Virus record (IMG/VR): IMGVR_UViG_3300027733_000977 | Coordinates: 1-37,791 of that record | Reading direction: 5' to 3' (one strand) | DNA length: 37,791 bases | From: a virus | Shown here: positions 33,410-37,791 of the stretch, in pieces | Layout of the letters: the number at the start of each line of letters is the position of its first letter | How positions within the stretch are numbered: the first letter of the stretch is position 1 | The notes under the pieces: generated by a model | What the model saw: the letters and a program-made list of their open reading frames with translations, nothing else | What the model was told of the DNA's origin: nothing | Database searches by the model: none | Position numbers and translations under genes: made by a program

Positions 33410-33459
33410 GAGAAAACTCCTTTGCTTCTAGGTTAGCATGGCGTATAGTATTATGTAAA

Positions 33460-33748
33460 GATGGGGGGATTCTGTTGCCAAGTTCCCCCCGGGACTCCGA
33501 TTAGGCTGCTAGAGCCATATCATATGCTGAATTATCGTTAGCATTTACGTTTTGATCCTTTAGAAACGGTGGTATCTACCGTATTAATCTCCGTTACCCT
33601 CATCCCTATTGTCGAACCTGTTCGCCCCCATCATAAACACACTAACGCAAGATTGCATAATAACATTAGTGATGTTAGACTCAATGTGTTTATGGTGGAG
33701 GCGGCGGGAATCGCACCCGCGTCCAATACGAAACTACTGTAACATCAA
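33460..33748 (-). ncRNA. ssrA: Circularly permuted two-piece tmRNA
   Basis: Read on the minus strand, the 3' acceptor piece comes first (about 33748-33693), with T arm GCGGG/TGCGATT/CCCGC and 3' end CGCCTCC-A-CCA. A 63-nt spacer (33692-33630) follows, then the 5' piece from GGGGGCGAACAGGTTCGACA (33629) to about 33460. GGGGGCG pairs with CGCCTCC in seven pairs, with the third one a G-U, the G3:U70 identity of alanine tRNA and tmRNA. CAATA (33611-33607) pairs with TATTG (33728-33724) as P2. The tag frame at 33542-33501 reads ANDNSAYDMALAA then TAA. AACGG and CCGTT may form PK1; GGGGGG/CCCCCC at 33490-33463 closes the 3' end. Split ends are inferred by analogy with alphaproteobacterial tmRNA. 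Confidence 0.93.
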
Positions 33749-33751
33749 CGA

Positions 33752-34009
33752 TTAATTCTTTGGCGCGGACATCTTCTTCTTAGCGACCTTCTTCACTTTG
33801 TCAGTGACCTTGGCCTCAACGTCCTTGACCTTCTTTGCTACTTGAACAGCAGCAGCTTGAGCGTCAGCAGCATTGATCTTACCGTCCTTGTTTACGTCAA
33901 GAATCTTCTTAACGACTTCCTCTTCCTTCGATACCCAAGCACCGAAAGCTGGTAGACTAAAGTAAGCAACAACTGCAATAGCAACAATAACAACAATAAG
34001 TGTAAGCAT
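33752..34009 (-). CDS. Small membrane protein with EF-hand-like calcium loop
   Basis: The 85-residue protein has a membrane helix at about 3-20 (TLIVVIVAIAVVAYFSLP). D38-V-N40-K-D42-G43-K44-I45-N-A-A-D49 fits a 12-residue EF-hand/dockerin calcium loop (D-x-N-x-D-G-x-I-x3-D). The C-terminal half is Lys-rich (VAKKKMSAPKN). An AGGAG ribosome binding site precedes the ATG. A late promoter lies 40 bases upstream, and the tmRNA acceptor piece starts a few bases downstream. The function is not known; a role at the inner membrane during lysis is only a guess. Confidence 0.72.
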   Translation of the reverse strand: MLTLIVVIVAIAVVAYFSLPAFGAWVSKEEEVVKKILDVNKDGKINAADAQAAAVQVAKKVKDVEAKVTDKVKKVAKKKMSAPKN

Positions 34010-34048
34010 TTTTATATTCTCCTATAGTTTCAACTTCAAAACGTGTTT

Positions 34049-34056
34049 TATTTATA
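34049..34056 (-). promoter_or_regulatory. T4-type late promoter for the EF-hand gene, tmRNA and endolysin unit
   Basis: The minus strand has an exact TATAAATA. The start would be about 34043, giving a leader of 34 nt before the ATG at 34009. No terminator is evident before the tmRNA, so the transcript can cover the tmRNA and endolysin. Confidence 0.68.
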
Positions 34057-34118
34057 TATCTGAAAAACTCACGCTACTAGACCAGTATACAATAAAAAGA
34101 TCATTAAGTCAAGCTCGG

Positions 34119-34316
34119 TCATTCTTCAACTCCAAAATGTTTTCTAATCAAATCATTAGCCTTATACGGTTCTGCTTTGTCAGCAATGTCAGCACATTCT
34201 TTCACAATCAACTCGGCGAACTTTTCCAGTTCTTGTGATAATGAGTTGCCATAATGATCTTGGTGACCATTTTTAAATCCAGCGTGATACGCAAGTTCAA
34301 GAATTCGGTTGTTCAT
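34119..34316 (-). CDS. Small conserved phage protein, unknown
   Basis: The 65-residue protein ends with EKFAELIVKECADIADKAEP, then RKHFGVEE, a form I recall from many T4-like phages as a short protein of no known role. It is helical, acidic and has no membrane segment. It begins MNNRILELAYHAGFKNGHQD. It is preceded by a weak terminator that ends the DUF932 unit, so it may have its own start. Confidence 0.75.
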   Translation of the reverse strand: MNNRILELAYHAGFKNGHQDHYGNSLSQELEKFAELIVKECADIADKAEPYKANDLIRKHFGVEE

Positions 34317-34332
34317 TGTATATATTCTCAGT

Positions 34333-34366
34333 AAAAAAAAGAGAGCAGTTTTAATAAGTCATGCTC
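34333..34366 (-). terminator. Weak intrinsic terminator after the DUF932 gene
   Basis: On the minus strand GAGCA (34366-34362) can pair with TGCTC (34347-34343), followed by TC and eight T (34340-34333). The stem is only five pairs with a loop of 14, so strength is doubtful. Confidence 0.4.
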
Positions 34367-34380
34367 AGGACTTAATGATG

Positions 34381-35352
34381 TTAAGCAGCCTCTGCCATCT
34401 GTACAGCGAGGTTGAGAGCCTTGACCTTCTTGTTCTGATTGACACCGAACCATGCAGAGGTTAGGCGCGTATCAGCAGAGCGGCCCAACTCATGATCAGT
34501 CAGATACGTAACAGCGTTGTAGGCGTTCCACCAGCTGCCTGAGGCGTACCCTGCACCCGGCTGTGTATCTACAACTGCCATTGCCAACTGTGCCGCACGG
34601 CTATGCAGTTCGTTAGCGTTAGCTGTTTCGTTCTTTCGATCAGAAGTCTTCGGAAACACTTGATTGAAATAGGTAATCAAGTCCTTTGCATTGTACAGCT
34701 TCTTGCCAAGAAATGCGGCCATTTCCTTGTACTTTGCCAGCTTCTCACTAGCAATACCTAGTGTTTGCTTAACATCATCGCCATCGAACTGTCGGCGATG
34801 ATTAATTCGAACAACTCGATCAGAGCCCTGACTCAGTGACAGTGTAAGAGTGTTGTTGCAGACTACACGAATGGGCGTAAACTGCACAGTGATACTCTTA
34901 CCGAACTGGTGGGGATTAGAGAAGAGCAGAAAGCCTTCAACTTTATCGCCTCCGAACAGTTCGAACGAGTCATTGATCTTAGCAAGCGCCCAGACATGAG
35001 TGCCGCCCTTGAGAGAGCCAGCAGTATGCATTTCCATATCGCCAGCGCCAACAAAGTCATTGAAGAATTCAAACGCTTCACGGTTCTGACACGGATTCCA
35101 CGTATCAGTGACGATAGTGAGAACTTTATTATCAGTCTCACGAATAAGTGCTTCAGCGCCTGTCTTGACCTTCTTATTGCCGATCTCAGCAAACAGAGGT
35201 ACCTTCTTAACTTCCCAGTCAAGACCTGCTGCCTCTAGTACCTGCTGAGGAGACAAATCACTCGGAATCTGCTTACCCAGACCATGCCACGGAGTCTCAC
35301 CCACGTAAGCAATCTGAGCCTTACCATTCACGTATTCAATTTCATGCGACAT
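34381..35352 (-). CDS. DUF932 (phage/plasmid-like TIGR03299) protein
   Basis: The 323-residue protein has the DUF932 hallmarks: M-S-H-E-I-E then GETPWHGLGKQIP, QVLEAAGLDWEVKK, IVTDTWNPCQNREAFEFFND, GTHVWALAKI, and FTPIRVVCNNTLTLSL. The family is found on phages and plasmids; its biochemical role is not established. It is preceded by a perfect sigma70 promoter, which marks it as an early or host-polymerase gene, unlike the late structural genes. Confidence 0.9.
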   Translation of the reverse strand: MSHEIEYVNGKAQIAYVGETPWHGLGKQIPSDLSPQQVLEAAGLDWEVKKVPLFAEIGNKKVKTGAEALIRETDNKVLTIVTDTWNPCQNREAFEFFNDFVGAGDMEMHTAGSLKGGTHVWALAKINDSFELFGGDKVEGFLLFSNPHQFGKSITVQFTPIRVVCNNTLTLSLSQGSDRVVRINHRRQFDGDDVKQTLGIASEKLAKYKEMAAFLGKKLYNAKDLITYFNQVFPKTSDRKNETANANELHSRAAQLAMAVVDTQPGAGYASGSWWNAYNAVTYLTDHELGRSADTRLTSAWFGVNQNKKVKALNLAVQMAEAA

Positions 35353-35396
35353 TGTATAGTTACCTTTTTTGTTTAAATATCAAACTTACATATATT

Positions 35397-35424
35397 ATTA
35401 TAACAGAAAAAACTTATCTGTCAA
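35397..35424 (-). promoter_or_regulatory. Consensus sigma70 promoter for the DUF932 gene
   Basis: On the minus strand TTGACA (35424-35419) and TATAAT (35402-35397) are both perfect, with a spacer of 16. Transcription would start about 40 bases before the DUF932 ATG. This would be read by the unmodified host RNA polymerase at the beginning of infection. Confidence 0.82.
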
Positions 35425-35433
35425 GTGTTTTTT

Positions 35434-35610
35434 TTAGAAGTCTCTTCCCTTAAAGAGAAAGTCTACCTTAGACAGATCAGGTGCTTTAAACGCTTGATGG
35501 AAGATTTCACGCGCAACAGAGGCGCCGATATGTTCCCAGCGATCAGTGCGACCATCTGTATAGTCTATCTGTACGCCCATGCCGTCGAGCGAGAGGTCAA
35601 TCGTTTCCAT
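35434..35610 (-). CDS. Small protein of 58 residues, unknown
   Basis: The frame reads METIDLSLDGMGVQIDYTDG, then RTDRWEHIGASVAREIFHQA, ending LFKGRDF and TAA. It starts four bases after the stop of the small membrane protein, so it is in the same operon. The DG-turn with aromatic and charged residues looks like a small folded domain. I do not recognise the family. The next gene downstream is DUF932, with a promoter just after this stop. Confidence 0.65.
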   Translation of the reverse strand: METIDLSLDGMGVQIDYTDGRTDRWEHIGASVAREIFHQAFKAPDLSKVDFLFKGRDF

Positions 35611-35613
35611 GTG

Positions 35614-35805
35614 TTAGTTCCACTTCATTTGAGAGGCAATGATCCGCATCAGCGAACCGCAGAACAGTGCAGTAAACGAACACACAACAAACAGCACAGT
35701 GCCGCACAGATCATGCATAGTAGCCAGCATGTAAGCAAAGTAAGCAAACATAACGCAAGCAGCGTACATAAAGCCAGCGCCAGCATAATTCATAAACTTA
35801 TCCAT
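35614..35805 (-). CDS. Small membrane protein with two helices
   Basis: The 63-residue protein starts MDKFMNYAGAGFMYAACVMF and has a second hydrophobic run (GTVLFVVCSFTALFCGSLM), so two membrane helices are likely with a short loop (ATMHDLCG). I choose the ATG at 35805; a longer frame back to 35856 would overlap the preceding gene. It is in an early operon, so it might act at the host membrane as an early host-takeover or exclusion factor, but that is only a guess. Confidence 0.6.
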   Translation of the reverse strand: MDKFMNYAGAGFMYAACVMFAYFAYMLATMHDLCGTVLFVVCSFTALFCGSLMRIIASQMKWN

Positions 35806-35821
35806 AGTTCTATATCTTTCT

Positions 35822-36076
35822 TTAAGCAGCTTCGGAAATATTAACAGCACGGTCACGGAAGCGGACCGAGAACTTCATCATGTCCAGATAACTGGCACGA
35901 CCACACAGGCAAGTGATGCTTCCGTCTAGCGACTCAATCGTGTACCAAGGAATCAAGTCACCAGCAGCAGTGTTGCCCATGACCGCAGCGATTACTTCGC
36001 CACGAATAACGCCAGCAGCAGATTCCCAGCGAACTCGGTCACCGAGGCGAATGTCATAGATTTCTGTCTTTTTCAT
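35822..36076 (-). CDS. Small early protein of 84 residues, unknown
   Basis: The protein reads MKKTEIYDIRLGDRVRWESA, then AGVIRGEVIAAVMG, and PWYTIESLDGSITCLCGRAS. The D-R-V-R-W...I-R-G-E-V-I-A stretch resembles a small SH3-like beta barrel fold, as in many short phage proteins that bind DNA or RNA. I chose ATG 36076 because the -10 box at 36107-36112 would place the transcript start just before it; the longer starts at 36115 and about 36097 are too close to or upstream of the start point. Confidence 0.6.
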   Translation of the reverse strand: MKKTEIYDIRLGDRVRWESAAGVIRGEVIAAVMGNTAAGDLIPWYTIESLDGSITCLCGRASYLDMMKFSVRFRDRAVNISEAA

Positions 36077-36106
36077 CGTTTTTGTCTCTGTTTTCATCAT
36101 GTACAC

Positions 36107-36134
36107 AGTATACACTAGTGGCAGAGTAATGCAA
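36107..36134 (-). promoter_or_regulatory. Sigma70-like promoter with upstream box
   Basis: On the minus strand TTGCAT (36134-36129), spacer 16, and TATACT (36112-36107). The -10 is five of six; the -35 is three of six, so it may depend on an activator. The conserved box at 36141-36165 lies just upstream, with the same spacing as in the 37.5 kb promoter. Confidence 0.55.
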
Positions 36135-36140
36135 GCTTTT

Positions 36141-36230
36141 TCTTTTCAATAAAAACAATGACTTAACCGTGTATTCTGTAAGTCTTTGTTTTATAACGAA
36201 AAGTATATTCTTAATAAAATCAATGACTTA
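36141..36230 (-). repeat. Two copies of the promoter-upstream box (C and D)
   Basis: Copy C is TAAGTCATTGTTTTTATTGA (minus strand, from 36165), followed by AAAGA. Copy D is TAAGTCATTGATTTTATTAA (from 36230), followed by GAAT. The 65-base spacing differs from the pair at 37.5 kb. The adjoining 36116-36330 gap holds no convincing gene. Confidence 0.6.
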
Positions 36231-36289
36231 GCAAATTGTAAGCTTTGTGCTACATATCCTTTGAATATGTCTTATGCCTGCGCCATTTG

Positions 36290-36324
36290 CTCAATTGAGT
36301 AAATTTACTCAATACGTTGAGTAA
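36290..36324. other. Interlocking palindromes built on TTGAGT half-sites
   Basis: CTCAATTGAG (36290-36299), TTGAGTAAATTTACTCAA (36295-36312) and TTACTCAATACGTTGAGTAA (36305-36324) are each perfect inverted repeats and share arms. It could be an operator array with four half-sites or two alternative hairpins. It lies seven bases past the stop of the 77-residue gene, and has no run of T. Confidence 0.6.
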
Positions 36325-36330
36325 GGCGGG

Positions 36331-36564
36331 TCATGTCTTACTCCTTGCGCGGATTGCGGCGGCGTACTTGTCTGCATAATCACCAGCCATGCCTTCCATG
36401 TTTAAACACACCTTCGCACACGCCTCACGCTCTGCGGCTGCAACCACTTCGGCAAAGCGTTCAAGGCCCGCGTCATCAAACACAAACTCCAACCGTCCCT
36501 TGTTATCTGTCACAGGGCGTTCTGCCGTGCGACAAGCAAGTGCGATCAATTCCTCTAGGTTCAT
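36331..36564 (-). CDS. Small phage protein with AEREACAKVC motif
   Basis: The 77-residue protein has FAEVVAAAEREACAKVCLNM and ends YAAAIRARSKT. This form is common, from memory, in phages of beta- and gammaproteobacteria, where it is a helical protein of unknown role. The AAGGAG ribosome binding site before the ATG is strong. The DNA is more GC-rich than the structural region, which hints at transfer. It sits after the AAA+ gene with an 18-base gap, so they are in one operon. Confidence 0.75.
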   Translation of the reverse strand: MNLEELIALACRTAERPVTDNKGRLEFVFDDAGLERFAEVVAAAEREACAKVCLNMEGMAGDYADKYAAAIRARSKT

Positions 36565-36582
36565 CTTATATTCTCCTTAAAC

Positions 36583-37455
36583 TTAACGGCAGCACGTAAT
36601 CTTGGCAATCTTCTGCCACTTTTCTTGCCTCAGCTTGCGGATAGAAGCAACTTTAAGTGCAACACGGATCGACAACTCACGCAGACTGTCTTTATTGTCT
36701 TCAATGAATGCCACGACCTCGTTCTGAGCAGTAACATCGATGCCGACATTGCCGAGCAGACCCTTAGAGACCACTTGACGGATGCGGACCATGTAGTCAC
36801 GCTTAGTTTTCATAGCGAGGTCGATATAGTGGCTACGGCTCATCATCGCAAGCAAGTGTGGCGCCAGCTTATGACCCTTTTCGATCATAGCATCAAAGTC
36901 ATAATTGGTAATAAAGATGACGGTGCCCTTGAATTCAAAGGACTTGGGCAACTGTGTGCCCGTTTCATCATCAAACAACTGACCCTCAGTCAGATAGCTA
37001 ACTCTACGGGACTCAGTACTATCACACACGGCTTTAAGCATGTTCAGTGACGTATCATCAAAGAAAATGGTATCAGCATCATCAAAGACAATGACCTTGC
37101 CAGGCTCTGAGTGAGCAAACAGAAGCTTATAGAGACCAGTAGCACGTACATAGCCCTTGATGATAGTGTGATCCACACCGTCGGGGTCCCAGAACTTGAG
37201 AGTTTCCTCTACTGTGTAGGACTTGCCAAGACCAGCTGGACCTGATACAATAAGAGAACGTACCTGACCCGTTGTAGAGCCAATCGTAAGGTCCTCGAGT
37301 ATCTCAAAGCGGTCACTGATACGCTCTTGGATCTCCGAGTCCGTCTCAGTCTGTACAGTCTCACGTACCGCTGTCATGCCAGCGCCAGCAGCAGCCGTAT
37401 TCTTCTTACTCTTACGGCTCTTACGGAAGCCAGCCTTAGGAACACCACGGGGCAT
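36583..37455 (-). CDS. AAA+ family ATPase
   Basis: The 290-residue protein starts with a basic tail (PRGVPKAGFRKSRKSKKN). Walker A is SGPAGLGKSYT (about 71-81), Walker B VIVFDDAD (121-128), sensor-1-like FITNYD (Asn184), and an arginine finger-type M-M-S-R-S (Arg207). It resembles phage AAA+ ATPases annotated near early genes in T4-like and roseophage genomes, without a known target. It could be a remodelling or replication-related ATPase. The C-terminal lid is helical and basic (RKLRQEKWQKIAKITCCR). Its own promoter lies upstream. Confidence 0.88.
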   Translation of the reverse strand: MPRGVPKAGFRKSRKSKKNTAAAGAGMTAVRETVQTETDSEIQERISDRFEILEDLTIGSTTGQVRSLIVSGPAGLGKSYTVEETLKFWDPDGVDHTIIKGYVRATGLYKLLFAHSEPGKVIVFDDADTIFFDDTSLNMLKAVCDSTESRRVSYLTEGQLFDDETGTQLPKSFEFKGTVIFITNYDFDAMIEKGHKLAPHLLAMMSRSHYIDLAMKTKRDYMVRIRQVVSKGLLGNVGIDVTAQNEVVAFIEDNKDSLRELSIRVALKVASIRKLRQEKWQKIAKITCCR

Positions 37456-37488
37456 ATCTCTTAACCTCTAATCAATTTCAATATAGCT

Positions 37489-37516
37489 ATATTAACAGGA
37501 TGGTAGGTAGAGTCAA
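37489..37516 (-). promoter_or_regulatory. Sigma70-like promoter of the AAA+ gene
   Basis: On the minus strand TTGACT (37516-37511), 16-base spacer, then TAATAT (37494-37489). The -35 is five of six, the -10 four of six. The conserved upstream box (37523-37547) ends six bases before the -35. Confidence 0.6.
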
Positions 37517-37522
37517 GAACTA

Positions 37523-37586
37523 TCTTTTCAATGAAATCAACGGGTTATCCAGGGGTGAAAACTTCTTCAATGAAATCAATGGGTTA
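37523..37586 (-). repeat. Two copies of the promoter-upstream box (A and B)
   Basis: Copy A (minus strand from 37547) is TAACCCGTTGATTTCATTGA followed by AAAGA. Copy B (from 37586) is TAACCCATTGATTTCATTGA followed by AGAA. The shared core is TTGATTTCATTGAA, and the copies are 39 bases apart. Confidence 0.65.
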
Positions 37587-37603
37587 CGGCTGAACTTTTT
37601 TTG

Positions 37604-37791
37604 TTATAAGCTTAAGTAACGGTCTTGTCTGGCGCAGTCGCCATTCAGCTTACTCTTTCGTTTGTGACATATGGGGCACAATAAGGCACGATATTCACAT
37701 CCGTTCTGCCTACGCACTTTCTTATTATACGAACTGTTGTACCATTTAATCCAATCGGCGTTCTTTTTCTTTGAACCTAAACTAGGCAATT
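37604..37791 (-). CDS. Cys-rich protein, partial at right edge
   Basis: About 61 residues from the right edge: SKKKNADWIKWYNSSYNKKV, then RRQNGCEYRALLCPICHKRK, ending DCARQDRYLSL. The paired C-P-I-C with flanking Cys in NGC and GDC look like a zinc-binding site. No start codon is seen in the window; the first in-frame triplet at the edge is TTG, so the beginning is probably missing. It precedes the early block but I do not recognise the family. Confidence 0.6.
   Translation of the reverse strand, partial: LPSLGSKKKNADWIKWYNSSYNKKVRRQNGCEYRALLCPICHKRKSKLNGDCARQDRYLSL

Noticed and set aside
33690-33730. A tRNA gene suggested by the T arm and CCA
   Set aside because: No anticodon arm or D arm on the 5' side; the same segment pairs with a 5' piece 63 nt downstream, as a permuted tmRNA does.
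36333-36599. 88-residue plus-strand open frame opposite the 77-residue gene
   Set aside because: The minus-strand gene has a known motif and AAGGAG; the plus frame has neither.
36625-37050. 141-residue plus-strand open frame
   Set aside because: It is antisense to the AAA+ ATPase Walker B to C-terminal region.

Overview
The window is a 37.8 kb piece of a T4-like myovirus (contractile-tailed phage) genome, AT-rich and densely packed. The evidence is a nearly complete set of T4-type baseplate and tail genes (gp48, gp53, a gp27-like hub, gp5 without lysozyme, gp25, gp6, a gp7-position protein, gp8, gp4, gp26, a gp54-like protein), the T4 replication/late-transcription trio gp33-gp59-gp32 in T4 order, and exact matches to the T4 late promoter TATAAATA. 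The host is probably a proteobacterium. The phage carries a circularly permuted two-piece tmRNA whose tag (ANDNSAYDMALAA) looks alphaproteobacterial. This host call is an inference.

Layout. Positions 1-2776 (minus): the 5' part of a collagen-like (Gly-X-Y) tail-fibre gene that runs off the left edge and contains an embedded cupredoxin-like domain with four candidate copper ligands. 2894-6269 (plus): a late operon of a two-domain glycosyltransferase, a small GT-A glycosyltransferase and an FkbM-type methyltransferase, divergent from the fibre gene through overlapping late promoters. 6266-25459 (minus): the tail/baseplate operon, transcribed from gp48 down through gp53, gp27-like, gp5, gp25, gp6, gp7-position, gp8, a DUF4815 giant, a partner virion protein and small structural proteins; many junctions are TAATG stop/start overlaps. 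25508-30781 (plus): gp4 head completion nuclease, a conserved T4-like protein, a gp54-like protein, gp26 with a probable -1 frameshift extension, and a coiled-coil/lysozyme hub or tape-measure protein. 30854-35352 (minus): gp32, gp59, gp33, a membrane-anchored SleB-type endolysin with a TTG start, the permuted tmRNA, an EF-hand membrane protein, a small conserved protein and a DUF932 protein. 35434-37791 (minus): early-type small genes with host sigma70-like promoters, an AAA+ ATPase, and a partial Cys-rich protein at the right edge.

How it fits together. Virion morphogenesis genes on both strands are fired from T4-type late promoters, which need the gp33 coactivator encoded here. gp32 and gp59 serve replication. 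The endolysin and possibly the tmRNA share a late transcription unit starting at about 34043. The early-type block on the right uses sigma70-like promoters; two of them have a conserved box at a fixed distance upstream of the -35.

Most notable: (1) the phage-encoded permuted tmRNA with a complete tag and a G3:U70 acceptor stem; (2) a T_TTT_TTT slippery heptamer at the end of gp26, followed after 8 nt by a predicted three-way-junction RNA and an open -1 frame of 59 codons; (3) a cupredoxin-like domain with an amicyanin-type C-x2-H-x2-M loop inside a collagen-like tail fibre.
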